A stretch of 64,000 nucleotides of DNA from Luteimicrobium xylanilyticum (GCF_009429125.1 NZ_CP045529.1:3596001-3660000); one strand, 5' to 3'. Counted from the stretch's first letter, positions 17,889 through 27,254 are shown. Notes: a model not told the origin generated them from the sequence alone. Made by a program: numbers and translations.

Positions 17889-19232
17889 TCAGTACCAGAA
17901 GCTGAGCCGCGGCGCCTCGTGCCAGCCCAGCACCCGGGCCGCGTGGGCCGGGTCGGACGTCGTCGCGCGTCCGGCCGCCACGAGGGTCGCGAGCGAGACA
18001 CCGCCCAGGTAGGCGATCGCGAGCTCGGTGACGCCGAGCTCGACGGTGGTCGCCCCGGCGGGTGCCGCTGCGCCGTCGGGCCACGCCTCGACGACGCCGC
18101 GGCCGTCGTCGTCGACGTCGAGCAGCCAGCGGCCGCCGGTGATGCCGAGGGGGTCGGTGACGTCGAGCGCGAGGACCCCGGGCGCCCCGTAGCGCCGGGC
18201 CTCGAGCGCGGCGGAGACGTCGAGGATCCGCACGTAGTGGTGGTCGACGACCTCGACGTGCGCGGCGCGCTGGTCGGCGATCATCCAGCGCAGCGGCTCG
18301 TCGACGGACAGCTCGGACGCCCGCACCTCGCCGATCAGGTCGAGCCCCAGCACGAACCGCCACAGCGCCGCGTGCGCGTCGGGGTTCTCGGCGAGGAGCA
18401 GCGACACGGTCGCCGTCGAGCGCGGGTAGTCGACGGGGTTCTCCTCGACGCCGTAGACCAGCAGCCCGCGGACCTCGCCGGCAGCGTCGGTGTACTGGAC
18501 GGCACGGTTCTTGCCGGCCTCCTTGGCGTCGGGGCGCGTGCCGGCGAAGGAGTCCCACTGCCCCGCCGGCACGGGGACCTCGCCGACGACGCGCGGCCGC
18601 ACGCGCTCGTGGAGGGCGGGGGCGAGCTCCCGGAACCGCTCACGCGACACGAAGTCGACGCGGCCCCCGGGTTCGGGCCCGATCCAGCCGGCGCGGCGGT
18701 TGTCGATCCGCCACGACGTCACGGGGACAGCCGCCCCGAACCCGTAGCGCCCGTACAGCTGTGACTCGCTCACCGTCAGGCTCGCGAGCGGTACCCCGAG
18801 CGCGGCGGCCGTCCTCAGCTCACCCTCGACGAGCGCCCGTGCGATCCCGCGCCGGTGGTGGGTCGCGGCGACCGTGACCGCGCTGACCGCGAGCGTCGGG
18901 AGCGTGGCGCCGCCCGGCACGGTGAGGTCCGTGACCCATCCCGCGACCGAGCCGACCGGCGCGGCGGGCTCGGGGGCCGACGGGTCGTAGACGCCCACCG
19001 CGCGGCGGTACGTGCTTCGCTCGCGGACCGCCGCGAGCTGCCCCGCGTCGCGCTCGGTGTCGAGGAACCCGCGGGCGACGCTCTGCACCCAGGCGTCCCG
19101 CTCGTCGTCGGTGGTGACGAGGCTCAGCTCGAGGCCGTTCGCCGCGAGCCGTCGGGCCGACTCCTCGTCGACGGGGGCGGTGCGCTGGCGTGTCACCAGC
19201 GCGGAGAGGGCGTCGGCTGGGTGAGTTGTCAT
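17889..19232 (-). CDS. Eis-like GNAT N-acetyltransferase
   Basis: A 447-residue protein of the Eis architecture: N-terminal GNAT (about 35-185, with the acetyl-CoA loop THHRRGIARAL), a second GNAT-like fold (about 190-330) and a C-terminal sterol-carrier-like domain whose last residues LSFWY supply the terminal carboxylate used by Eis enzymes. Homologues acetylate aminoglycosides or polyamines; the substrate is unknown. The ATG at 19232 is chosen from the domain start; the frame stays open far upstream as a shadow of purA. Confidence 0.9.
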   Translation of the reverse strand: MTTHPADALSALVTRQRTAPVDEESARRLAANGLELSLVTTDDERDAWVQSVARGFLDTERDAGQLAAVRERSTYRRAVGVYDPSAPEPAAPVGSVAGWVTDLTVPGGATLPTLAVSAVTVAATHHRRGIARALVEGELRTAAALGVPLASLTVSESQLYGRYGFGAAVPVTSWRIDNRRAGWIGPEPGGRVDFVSRERFRELAPALHERVRPRVVGEVPVPAGQWDSFAGTRPDAKEAGKNRAVQYTDAAGEVRGLLVYGVEENPVDYPRSTATVSLLLAENPDAHAALWRFVLGLDLIGEVRASELSVDEPLRWMIADQRAAHVEVVDHHYVRILDVSAALEARRYGAPGVLALDVTDPLGITGGRWLLDVDDDGRGVVEAWPDGAAAPAGATTVELGVTELAIAYLGGVSLATLVAAGRATTSDPAHAARVLGWHEAPRLSFWY

Positions 19233-19246
19233 CCCCCCAGCCCACC

Positions 19247-20533
19247 TCATCCGAGCAGGTCGTGCACCTGAATTGTGGCGTCCCGGGCCGGGCCGACACC
19301 GATCGCGGAGATCCGCGTTCCCGACATCTCCTCGAGCGCGTGCACGTACCGCTGCGCGTTCACGGGCAGCTCGTCGAAGGTCCGCGCCTGGGAGATGTCC
19401 TCCCACCAGCCGTCGAGCTCCTCGTAGACCGGCGTCGCGTGGTGGAACGCCGTCTGGTCGGTGGGCATCTCGTCGTAGCGGACGCCGTCGACGTCGTACG
19501 CGACGCAGACCGGGATCTTCTCGATGCCCGTGAGCACGTCGAGCTTGGTGAGCACGAGGTCGGTGAGGCCGTTGACGCGCGTCGCGTAGCGGGTGATCAC
19601 CGAGTCGTACCAGCCGCAGCGCCGCGCGCGGCCGGTGGTGACGCCGAACTCGCCACCTGTCTTCTGCAGGTACTCGCCCCACTGGTCGAACAGCTCGGTC
19701 GGGAACGGCCCCTCGCCGACGCGCGTCGTGTACGCCTTGACGACGCCGATCACGCCCGTGACCCGGGTCGGACCGATGCCCGAGCCCGTGACCGCGCCGC
19801 CGGCCGTCGCGCTCGACGACGTCACGAACGGGTACGTGCCGTGGTCGACGTCGAGCATCGTGGCCTGGCCGGCCTCGAACAGGAGCGTCTTGTCGTCGTC
19901 GAGCGCCTTGTTGAGCACGAGCGACGTGTCCGTGACCATCGGCTTGAGGCGCTCGGCGTGCTGGAGCAGCTCCTCGACCGTCTCCTCGACCGTGATGGCG
20001 CGGCGGTTGTACACCTTCACGAGCAGGTGGTTCTTCTGGTCGAGGGCGCCCTCGACCTTCTCGGCGAGGATCTTCTCGTCGAACAGGTCCCACATGCGGA
20101 TCCCGACGCGGTTGATCTTGTCCGCGTACGCCGGGCCGATGCCACGGCCCGTGGTGCCGATGCGGCGCTTTCCGAGGAAGCGCTCGGTGACCTTGTCGAT
20201 GGTCCGGTGGTAGCCCGCGATCACGTGCGCGGAGCCCGAGACCAGGAGCCGCGAGACGTCGACGCCGCGCTCGATCAGGGCGTCGAGCTCCTCGAACAGC
20301 ACGTCGATGTCGACGACGACGCCGTTCGCGATCACCGGGACGACGCCCGGCGAGAGGATGCCTGACGGCAGGAGGTGGAGCGCGTACTTCTCGTCGCCGA
20401 TGACGACCGTGTGGCCGGCGTTGTTGCCGCCGTTGAACTTCACCACGTAGTCGACGCGCGACCCGAGCAGGTCCGTCGCCTTGCCCTTGCCTTCGTCTCC
20501 CCACTGGGCACCGACGAGCACCACGGCCGGCAT
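19247..20533 (-). CDS. purA: Adenylosuccinate synthetase
   Basis: A 428-residue GTP-dependent ligase of AMP synthesis. [11 protein letters not shown] at the N-terminus, [11 protein letters not shown] and the C-terminal region with TQVHDLLG-like ending are all present and the length is standard. The ATG at 20533 follows GGTGGAG; a longer start is unnecessary. DUF3151 upstream is a common actinobacterial arrangement. Confidence 0.96.
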   Translation of the reverse strand: MPAVVLVGAQWGDEGKGKATDLLGSRVDYVVKFNGGNNAGHTVVIGDEKYALHLLPSGILSPGVVPVIANGVVVDIDVLFEELDALIERGVDVSRLLVSGSAHVIAGYHRTIDKVTERFLGKRRIGTTGRGIGPAYADKINRVGIRMWDLFDEKILAEKVEGALDQKNHLLVKVYNRRAITVEETVEELLQHAERLKPMVTDTSLVLNKALDDDKTLLFEAGQATMLDVDHGTYPFVTSSSATAGGAVTGSGIGPTRVTGVIGVVKAYTTRVGEGPFPTELFDQWGEYLQKTGGEFGVTTGRARRCGWYDSVITRYATRVNGLTDLVLTKLDVLTGIEKIPVCVAYDVDGVRYDEMPTDQTAFHHATPVYEELDGWWEDISQARTFDELPVNAQRYVHALEEMSGTRISAIGVGPARDATIQVHDLLG

Positions 20534-20624
20534 GACTCCACCACTTTCACGATCGCTGGACAAACCTTCACGAGTCTACCGGTTGGCGCGCTCTTGACCT
20601 TCCGCGGACCACGCCGTCGGCGGG

Positions 20625-21071
20625 CTACCGGCGGAGCGCCGCCACCTCGTCGGGCGTCACACCCGAGTCGGCGAGGAACTGACGGCAGCGCACGCCCTCG
20701 TCGGTCTCGCCGATCCCGTCCGCGGCCTCCGCGAGCGCGAGCAGCGCCCGGAGCACACCCTGGTTCGCGACGTGGTCGACCGGGATCGGGCCCTGCCCTC
20801 GCCACCCTGCCTTGCGGAGCGAGTCGAGGCCACGGTGGTAGCCGGTGCGGGCCAGCGCGTAGGCGAGGAGGTCGGCGTCGGGCAGGCCCGCGGTGCTGCC
20901 GCGGCCGGCGAGCGCGTCCTCCGCGAGCACCGCCCACACGTACGACGACGCGGGGTGCGCACGGGCGGCGTCGGCGACGCTCGCGCCGTCGGCGATCATC
21001 GCGCGGGCCGTCACGTCGGCGTGGTCGTCGGGCAGGCGGACGGGATCAGGACCCAGGAGATTGTGTGCCAT
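20625..21071 (-). CDS. DUF3151 family protein
   Basis: A 148-residue cytoplasmic helical protein of DUF3151, a family almost confined to Actinomycetota and usually found beside purA or fba, as here. Marked by SYVWAVLAEDAL, ALARTGYHRGLDSLR and HVANQGVLRALLALA. Function unknown. The ATG at 21071 is 28 bp from the divergent STAS gene. Confidence 0.9.
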   Translation of the reverse strand: MAHNLLGPDPVRLPDDHADVTARAMIADGASVADAARAHPASSYVWAVLAEDALAGRGSTAGLPDADLLAYALARTGYHRGLDSLRKAGWRGQGPIPVDHVANQGVLRALLALAEAADGIGETDEGVRCRQFLADSGVTPDEVAALRR

Positions 21072-21086
21072 GAGCCCATTGTTGGC

Positions 21087-21092
21087 TACGGT
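21087..21092 (+). promoter_or_regulatory. Leaderless-type minus 10 box of the first STAS gene
   Basis: TACGGT ends 7 nt before the ATG at 21100, supporting that start over the in-frame GTG at 21091. Confidence 0.5.
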
Positions 21093-21099
21093 GGCACAC

Positions 21100-21447
21100 A
21101 TGATCGAGATCGCCACGTCTCCGGCGACGACGACACTCGTCATCACGGGCGACCTCGACCTCGCGGAGCGGGACCAGTTCCCCGAGATCGCGGCCCGCGT
21201 CGTCGGGCTGCGCCGTCAGCTCCTCGTGATCGACATGTGCGCGGTGACGTTCATGGACTCGACGGGCGCCGCGTTCCTCATCTCGCTCGCCGACTCCGGC
21301 CGCAAGCGCGGCGGCGCGACCGTGCTGCGTGGCACGTCGGACCGGGACCTGTTCGTCCTCGAGGTGTGCGGCGCGCTCGACCTGTTCCGGATCGACCGGG
21401 CGCACCGGTGCACCGACGAGTTCCCCCTCCAGGGGAGCACGTCGTGA
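21100..21447 (+). CDS. STAS domain protein (anti-anti-sigma factor type)
   Basis: A 115-residue single STAS domain with the phosphorylatable-serine loop FMDSTGAAFL. Such proteins bind anti-sigma kinases when unphosphorylated. The Nudix gene follows 22 bp later and may be co-transcribed. Partner kinase and phosphatase are not adjacent; the multidomain phosphatase at 24416-26659 is the nearest candidate. Confidence 0.87.
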   Translation: MIEIATSPATTTLVITGDLDLAERDQFPEIAARVVGLRRQLLVIDMCAVTFMDSTGAAFLISLADSGRKRGGATVLRGTSDRDLFVLEVCGALDLFRIDRAHRCTDEFPLQGSTS

Positions 21448-21469
21448 GGTCGGGTTCGACGCGGTGGCC

Positions 21470-22000
21470 GTGAGCGAGTCCGCCGGGCTCGTGCTGTGGC
21501 GCCAGGGCCTCGAAGACGTCGAGGTGCTCGTCGGGCACATGGGCGGCCCGTTCTGGTCCCGCAAGGACGCGCGGGCCTGGACGATCCCCAAGGGCGAGGT
21601 CGAGACGCTCCCCGCTGACGACGACGCCCCGGCCCGCACCGAGGCGCTCTACGACGCCGCGCTCCGCGAGACGACGGAGGAGCTGGGCGTCCTCCCGCCT
21701 TCGGCTCCGGGTCCCGACGGCGCACCGGAGCCCGACGTCGAGCTCGGCACCGTGCGCAACAAGCGCGGAAAGCGCGTCACCGCGTGGGCGCGCCACGTCC
21801 CGGACGGCTGGGACCTGCCCGATCCGGGCCGGCCCGCCTCCAACACGTTCACGCTCGAGTGGCCGCCGCGCTCGGGACGGCTCCAGGAGTTCCCGGAGCT
21901 CGACCGCACGCGCTGGTGCGGCCTCGACGAGGCCCGCGCGCTGGTGGTCGCCGCGCAGGAGGAGCTCCTCACGCGCCTCGAGGCCCACCTCGCCGGCTGA
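21470..22000 (+). CDS. Nudix hydrolase
   Basis: A 176-residue protein. PKGEVE begins the Nudix box and ALRETTEELGV ends it, but the spacing between the first glycine and the central glutamate is about ten residues longer than the usual GX5E because of an acidic/Pro/Ala insertion. Catalytic glutamates of the REXXEE part are intact. It belongs to the group with GGPFWSRKDARAW before the box; the substrate is unknown. The start is the GTG at 21470 or 21464. Confidence 0.87.
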   Translation: MSESAGLVLWRQGLEDVEVLVGHMGGPFWSRKDARAWTIPKGEVETLPADDDAPARTEALYDAALRETTEELGVLPPSAPGPDGAPEPDVELGTVRNKRGKRVTAWARHVPDGWDLPDPGRPASNTFTLEWPPRSGRLQEFPELDRTRWCGLDEARALVVAAQEELLTRLEAHLAG

Positions 22001-22019
22001 ACCCGCCGCCCCGCCGCCC

Positions 22020-22777
22020 GCCGTCGTCGTCGACGACGTCCGCAGGAGCGTGCGGCGCCGCTCGCCTTGGGCGTCGAGCGCCTCCTGCACGCGACGACAC
22101 GTCACGTGCCAGCGCGTCATGAGGTCGTCGGCGAAGAGCACCACCTGCCGCCAGCCGACGCGCTCGTACGAGTCCCGCCGGGCGACGTCGCTCGCAAGCT
22201 TCCGCCGGCGTGAAGACGTCGGCACCCACGACGGGGGGCGGGAGGCCCGCGGAACGAAGCCCGAGCCGCAACCGGGTCTCGGGCGGTGAGTCCACGAACC
22301 GCGCAGCGTCGGCGAGCGCGCGAGCGAGGCCACGGCCGCCGCGCCGTCCTCGCGTCCGCGCGAGCGCGGCTTCCAGGTCGACCGGCAGGACGCCGTAGCG
22401 CGGGACCTCGCGCAGGCCGTCGTCGGCGAGCAGAGCATCGGTGAGCACGACCCGTTCCTCGTGGACGGGGTCGATGCCCCGCCGCACGGCGCCCCGCGAC
22501 CAGTCACGTGGAGCCGCGCCTCTCGCTCCGCCACCAGGCTCACGGGGAGCTGCCAGAGCCGCGCGGCGGTCAGGTGGGAGAACGCTGCGCCGTCGGGCAG
22601 GACGAGCGCGAGGGCACGGCACACGGCCCGGCAGTCGTCACGCAGTGCCGCATCCATCCGCACCCCGGGCACGGGCGCATACAGCTTCGCGGACCGCAGC
22701 CGCCGGGCACCGACCCCGGCGGCGAGCGCATCGACGGTCCGGAAGGGCAGCGGCGGCAGCGGTGGCGAGACGGTCAC
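22020..22777 (-). pseudogene. DUF559-type endonuclease-like gene, frameshifted and internally deleted
   Basis: The N-terminal third starts at GTG 22777 and reads FRTVDALAAGVGARRLRSAK through RLHVT. It then continues only in another frame (RRGIDPVHEERVV to GLPPPVVGADVFTPAE), and returns to the first frame for KLASDVARRDSYERVGWRQ. In intact DUF559 proteins a nuclease core containing an EYDGxxH-like stretch lies between these last two parts; here about 30 residues are missing at 22200. Two frame changes plus loss of the catalytic core make it a pseudogene. No proper stop precedes the Nudix gene. Confidence 0.78.
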
Positions 22778-22854
22778 GCCCAGCAGCGTCGCAAGTCCGG
22801 CCCGCGCGTGGGGGCCTCACCAGCAATCTGTGGACGAAGCCGCCTCGGACCCAT

Positions 22855-22917
22855 CGTCGAACCGACTCAGATCGTCGCCGACCACCCCCGTGACCGACGA
22901 TCCGAGTCAGTTCGACG
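22855..22917 (-). terminator. Long inverted repeat, fully paired as minus-strand RNA
   Basis: Arms 22855-22877 and 22895-22917 (23 nt each) enclose a 17-nt loop. Two positions are not Watson-Crick, but both become G-U pairs in RNA read from the minus strand and A-C mismatches on the plus strand. This strand preference suggests an RNA hairpin at the end of the acyl-CoA dehydrogenase transcript. No U-tract. Confidence 0.55.
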
Positions 22918-23000
22918 CGGCACCCGATGCGCCCACCCGACCACACGGGTCGTCCGCGCTCGTACGCGAGAGCGACGGGACGGAAGAGGTGGGGGCTGCA

Positions 23001-23083
23001 GGGAGGTGTGCGTGACCGTGGTGGGTCTGGCGGGGGCACCCCGAGGAACGAGGGGTGCGGATGGTAGGTCGCGCACACCTCCC
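23001..23083. terminator. Second long inverted repeat with a nested hairpin
   Basis: Arms 23001-23017 and 23067-23083 pair over 17 nt with one G-T position. Inside, GCACCCC (23036-23042) pairs with GGGGTGC (23052-23058). It begins 35 bp after the acyl-CoA dehydrogenase stop. Terminator or small structured RNA; the 22778-23117 interval otherwise contains no gene that I can support. Confidence 0.45.
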
Positions 23084-23117
23084 CGCGGCCCCCGCCGGAC
23101 CCACGTCGACGAACGGC

Positions 23118-24350
23118 CTAGGCGAACGCCGACATGCCCGTGATCGCCCGCCCCACGATGAGCGCCTGGACGCTCTCGGTGCCCTCGTAGGTGTGCAGGG
23201 CCTCGATGTCGGTGAAGTGCCGGGCGACCCGGTTCTGCAGGAGGATGCCGTTCCCGCCGAGCAGGTCGCGCGCCGTGGAGGCGATCTGGCGGGCACCGCG
23301 GGTGCACGTGTACTTGGCGAGGGACGCCTGCGGCCCGGTGAGGGTGCCGGCCGCCTCCTGGCGGGTCATGGCCGCCGCGACGAGCTGGAGCTGCGTGAGC
23401 GTCGACGCCATCTGCGTGAGCCGCTCCTGGACCATCTGGTGCTTGGCGAGCGGCTTGCCGAACTGGACGCGCTGCTGGGAGTAGGCGACCGCGGCCTCGT
23501 AGCAGGCGGTGGCCTGCCCGACGGCGCCCCACGCGACCCCGAGCCGGGTCGCCTCGAGCACGCGGGAGGTGTCCTTGAAGGACCGCGCTCCGGGGAGGAC
23601 GTTCTCGGCGGGGACGTAGACGTCGTCGAGCACGATGTGCGCCTGGAAGATGGCGCGCAACGACATCTTGCCGGTGATGGTGCGGGCCTCGTAGCCGGGC
23701 GAGTCCTGGGGGACGATGAAGCCGTGGACCTGGCCGTCCTCGCCGCGCGCCCACACGACGGACACGTCGCCGACGGACCCGTTCCCGATCCACTTCTTCT
23801 CGCCGCGCAGGACGAACCCGCCGTCCTTGGCGCGGGCGGTGGTCTCGAGGGAGACGGAGTCGGAGCCGTGGGTGGGCTCGGTGAGTGCGAAGGCCGCGAG
23901 CTTGGTGCCGCGGGAGATGGGCTCGGCCCACTCGGCGATCTGCTCGTCGGAGCCGAGCATCATGATCGAGCGGAGGGCGAGTCCGCCCTGGACGCCGGAG
24001 ATGGTGGCGACGGAGCCGTCGCCGCGGGACATCTCCATGGCGGCGAGGCCGGCGCCGAGGTGGCTCGTGTGGGGGAAGCCGGGGACGGCGACGCCGTCGC
24101 GCAGGAGGTCGAGCTCGCCCATCCGGCGCGCGAGGTCGACGGGGAACTCGGCGCGCTCCCAGTAGTCGTCGATGACGGGGAGGACCTCGTCCTGGACGAA
24201 GGCGCGGACGCGGAGCTGGTGCTCGCGGTCGGCGTCGGTGGCGTCGTGGAAGGCGTCGCCGAAGTCGGGCGCGAGGGGCTGGGCGAGGTCGTAGTCGGGC
24301 TCGCTGACGCCGACGCCAGTGGGTGCGGGGGTGGTGGACGTGGTCGACAT
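23118..24350 (-). CDS. Acyl-CoA dehydrogenase (glutaryl-CoA dehydrogenase-like)
   Basis: A 410-residue flavoprotein of the acyl-CoA dehydrogenase family. The FAD/substrate motif is FALTEPTHGSDS, the mid-domain has KKWIGNGSVGDV and the catalytic glutamate is in the C-terminal HTYEGTESV. This pattern resembles glutaryl-CoA and short branched-chain dehydrogenases. The start is the ATG at 24350; the first 20 residues are low complexity. No beta-oxidation partners are nearby. Confidence 0.9.
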   Translation of the reverse strand: MSTTSTTPAPTGVGVSEPDYDLAQPLAPDFGDAFHDATDADREHQLRVRAFVQDEVLPVIDDYWERAEFPVDLARRMGELDLLRDGVAVPGFPHTSHLGAGLAAMEMSRGDGSVATISGVQGGLALRSIMMLGSDEQIAEWAEPISRGTKLAAFALTEPTHGSDSVSLETTARAKDGGFVLRGEKKWIGNGSVGDVSVVWARGEDGQVHGFIVPQDSPGYEARTITGKMSLRAIFQAHIVLDDVYVPAENVLPGARSFKDTSRVLEATRLGVAWGAVGQATACYEAAVAYSQQRVQFGKPLAKHQMVQERLTQMASTLTQLQLVAAAMTRQEAAGTLTGPQASLAKYTCTRGARQIASTARDLLGGNGILLQNRVARHFTDIEALHTYEGTESVQALIVGRAITGMSAFA

Positions 24351-24415
24351 GGTGCTGCTCCGTGGTCGCGCCGTTGCTTCTCGCGGGGGTCGACACCGGC
24401 GCCGGCCCCTGTCCC

Positions 24416-26659
24416 TCAGGATGACTGACCAGAACTGCCGGTATCAGGTACTCGCCGGAGCGCGCCCGTGAACGTGCTCACGCCGTGCAGCTTCGCCCAC
24501 ACGATCTTGCCGGTGCGCGTCGGACGCCAGCCCCAGTCCGCGAGCCGCTCGACGATCTGCATCCCGTAGCCGCCGCCGCGGTTCACGTGCCCGTCGGTCG
24601 GCACGGGCGGGGACGGGTTGGCGTCCTCGACCTCGATCCGGAGCGTGCGCCCGGTGTCGAACAACCGCAGCGCCACGTGCCCCCAGCCGTGCATGACGGC
24701 GTTCGCGACCAGCTCCGACGCGACCAGCTCGGCCTGCGACGCCCCCTCGACCTGCCACGCCTGGCACGTCCGCACGACGGCGTGCCGCGCCCGCGCGATC
24801 GACGTCGGCTCGCTCGGCAGGAGCCACCGGCGGCTGCGCGGGCCGCCGTCGGTGGGGACGACGTCGCTGCGCACGTCGGGCACCCGGACGACCACGACCG
24901 CGATGTCGTCCTCCGGCGTCGACCCGACCCGCGAGAGGAGCTGCTCCCCCACACCCGCAGCGTCGACGGCGCTCACGGCACCCGCCTCGGCGGCCAGCGC
25001 CTCGAGCCCGGCACGCAGGTCGCGGTCGCGCCGCTCGATGAGTCCGTCGGTGTAGAAGACCAGCACGTCGCCCGGCAGGAGCCGCAGGCTCGCGGTCGCG
25101 CGCACGCTGGGTCCGTAGCCGATGAGCGTGCCCGCCGCGCCGTCGAGCAGCCGGGCCGCACCCGCCCGCACCAGCACGGGCGGGAGGTGGCCCGCACGCG
25201 AGTACGCGAGCTCCCACAACGGCTCGCCCTGCGAGGGCTCGACAGGCAGGCGCTCGAGCCGTGCGTACACGAGGCTGGACGCGCGCGGCAGCCGCATCCC
25301 CGAGACCAGCTCGTCGACGCGCTCGAGCACGTCGCCCGGGAGCGTCATCTCGAACGCGTAGGAGCGCACCACGGACCGCATCTGCCCCATGGTCGCCGCG
25401 GCCTCGACGTCGTGCCCGACGACGTCGCCGATCACCACGCCCACGTCGCGCTCGGTGAGCTGCAGGACGTCGTACCAGTCGCCGCCGACCTGCGCGTGGT
25501 CCGAGTTCGGGGCGTAGTAGGTCCACACGTCGAGCCCGGTGACGTCGGCCTGCTCGGGGAGCATGGCGCGCTGCAGCGTCTCGGCGAGCCGGTGCTCCCG
25601 CGCGTACAGCCGCGCGGTGTCGATCAGCATGCCGGCGCGCCGGGCGATCGACCGGAGCGTCGTCCCGGGCGTCAGGGACGGCATGAACTCGCGCCCCGGC
25701 TCGAGGACGACGACCAGGAGCCCCAGCACCCGACGGCGGCCCGGCACCGGGTAGACCGTCACCCCCACCGTCTCGGTGAGGTCCGCAGCGAGCCGGGACC
25801 GCACGTCACGCTGCAGGACGTCGCTCGCGCTCCCCGGCGGGTACGGGTCGCCCAGGTCGACCTGCACCGGGCCGAGGTCCTCGCCGTCGAGCACGTCCTG
25901 CACGACGTCGCGCGCCCACGCCCGTCCCTCGGGCGGCGCGGACTGCGCCGCGTGGCGGGGATGGTGGCGGGTGCGGATCCGCGAGCTCGGCGGCGTGTTC
26001 ACGTCGACGCTCTCCGCGTACACCAGGCCCTTGTCGTTCATGTAGAACGCGATCCGGCAGCCGACGGCGCGCCCGAGCACGTCGGCGATCTCGCGCAGCA
26101 CCAGCGGGTGGTCGAGGTCCGTGAGGAGCGACGACACCTGCGTCATGAGGTCGAGCCGCGCCATCCGGCGGCGCGACAGCTCGACGGTGGCCCGCTCCCC
26201 CGACGGCTCACCGACCTGGTCCGACACGTCGACCTGCACGCCGAGCCAGTGCTCGGACCCGCCGGCCGCCTGCACCGGGCTGAACGAGAGCTGGTGCCAG
26301 CGCAGCTCACCGTCGGCCGCGACGTCGTGCACGACGACCTGCACGGCGCTCCCGCCGTCGAACGCGGTCCGCAGCGGGTCGATGTCCGGTCCCTCCTGGA
26401 CGAGGTCCCGAAGCACCGACAGCGGCTCGCCCACGACGGCGTGCGTCCCGTCCGCCACCTGGCCGCGGAACGCCGCGTTCATCCACTCGAGCCGCAGGCC
26501 GCCGCGCCGCGGGCCCGTGAGGAACATCGGCACCGTCGACGCCTCGAGCGCGGCGAGCAGAGCCTCGGACAACGCGCCGACCGAGGGCGCCGGAACGGCT
26601 CCGGGCACGGCGACCGGAGGGTCCGGCACACCGGCCGGACGCGCGTCCCGTCCCTCCAT
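24416..26659 (-). CDS. PAS/GAF/PP2C phosphatase with C-terminal HATPase domain
   Basis: A 747-residue multidomain signalling protein. PAS-like (about 30-150), GAF (about 170-345), SpoIIE/RsbU-type PP2C phosphatase (about 370-595; GGDWYDV 393-399, GDVVGHD 411-417, FYTDGLIE 535-542, EDDIAVVVV 583-591) and an anti-sigma-kinase-like HATPase (about 615-735; ELVANAVMHG 649-658, GGGYGM 695-700). It should dephosphorylate and perhaps rephosphorylate a STAS protein in a partner-switching circuit. The ATG follows GGAGGAG. The divergent gene encodes a STAS protein, 94 bp away. Confidence 0.92.
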   Translation of the reverse strand: MEGRDARPAGVPDPPVAVPGAVPAPSVGALSEALLAALEASTVPMFLTGPRRGGLRLEWMNAAFRGQVADGTHAVVGEPLSVLRDLVQEGPDIDPLRTAFDGGSAVQVVVHDVAADGELRWHQLSFSPVQAAGGSEHWLGVQVDVSDQVGEPSGERATVELSRRRMARLDLMTQVSSLLTDLDHPLVLREIADVLGRAVGCRIAFYMNDKGLVYAESVDVNTPPSSRIRTRHHPRHAAQSAPPEGRAWARDVVQDVLDGEDLGPVQVDLGDPYPPGSASDVLQRDVRSRLAADLTETVGVTVYPVPGRRRVLGLLVVVLEPGREFMPSLTPGTTLRSIARRAGMLIDTARLYAREHRLAETLQRAMLPEQADVTGLDVWTYYAPNSDHAQVGGDWYDVLQLTERDVGVVIGDVVGHDVEAAATMGQMRSVVRSYAFEMTLPGDVLERVDELVSGMRLPRASSLVYARLERLPVEPSQGEPLWELAYSRAGHLPPVLVRAGAARLLDGAAGTLIGYGPSVRATASLRLLPGDVLVFYTDGLIERRDRDLRAGLEALAAEAGAVSAVDAAGVGEQLLSRVGSTPEDDIAVVVVRVPDVRSDVVPTDGGPRSRRWLLPSEPTSIARARHAVVRTCQAWQVEGASQAELVASELVANAVMHGWGHVALRLFDTGRTLRIEVEDANPSPPVPTDGHVNRGGGYGMQIVERLADWGWRPTRTGKIVWAKLHGVSTFTGALRRVPDTGSSGQSS

Positions 26660-26741
26660 GGCCCCTCCTCCGCGCTGCTCGTGCAGGTCAGCGCATGTGC
26701 GGCACGCGTCGAGGGTACTGTCCCCAGACGCCGATCGACCG

Positions 26742-26747
26742 TAGATT
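26742..26747 (+). promoter_or_regulatory. Leaderless-type minus 10 box of the second STAS gene
   Basis: TAGATT ends 6 nt before the GTG at 26754. Confidence 0.45.
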
Positions 26748-26753
26748 GGGCAC

Positions 26754-27185
26754 GTGCACGAGCAGAACAACCGTACCGATCCCGCCGGTGAGCCCGACGG
26801 CGCGTCCGTCGACGTCGCCGACGAGCTCGTCGGCGCCTCGATCGACGAGGTTTCCGGCGTCGAGCGCGACCCCGGCGACGTCGGCGTCATCGTCGGCAGC
26901 CAGCGCGTCCGCATCGTCCTCGCGGGTGAAATCGACATCGACCTCGAGCACGACCTGCGTGACGCGATCGGCGACGCCGAGGACACCGGGCTGCCCATCG
27001 AGATCGACGCGCACCACGTGACCTTCATCGACTCGTCCGGCGTGTCGTTCCTGGCCGAGCTGGCGAGCCGCGCGAACCCGCCCGTGCGCGTCCTGCGGGC
27101 GCCCCCGAGCATGAGGTTCCTGCTCACCGTGACCCGCCTCGACGAGCTCGTGGAGCTCGTCGACGTGGACCCGGGCCTCGACTAG
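26754..27185 (+). CDS. STAS domain anti-sigma factor antagonist
   Basis: A 143-residue protein: about 45 acidic, Asp/Val/Gly-rich residues followed by a STAS domain with the serine loop FIDSSGVSFLAEL. Divergence from the PP2C/HATPase gene suggests it is that enzyme's substrate. The GTG start has no Shine-Dalgarno and lies 6 nt after TAGATT. Confidence 0.9.
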   Translation: MHEQNNRTDPAGEPDGASVDVADELVGASIDEVSGVERDPGDVGVIVGSQRVRIVLAGEIDIDLEHDLRDAIGDAEDTGLPIEIDAHHVTFIDSSGVSFLAELASRANPPVRVLRAPPSMRFLLTVTRLDELVELVDVDPGLD

Positions 27186-27216
27186 CAGCTGCTCGCGAGA
27201 CGCATCCCGACAGAGC

Positions 27217-27254
27217 ACGAGGGCCCGGCGGTCGTCCGACCGCCGGGCCCTCGT
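27217..27254. terminator. Bidirectional hairpin between STAS gene and fba
   Basis: A perfect 17-bp stem (27217-27233 with 27238-27254) and a GTCC loop, between convergent stop codons. No U-tract. Confidence 0.8.

Noticed and set aside
17889-20504. A single 871-codon minus-strand protein
   Set aside because: Its first 424 codons are a frame-shadow of purA; only the Eis-like part from 19232 has homology.
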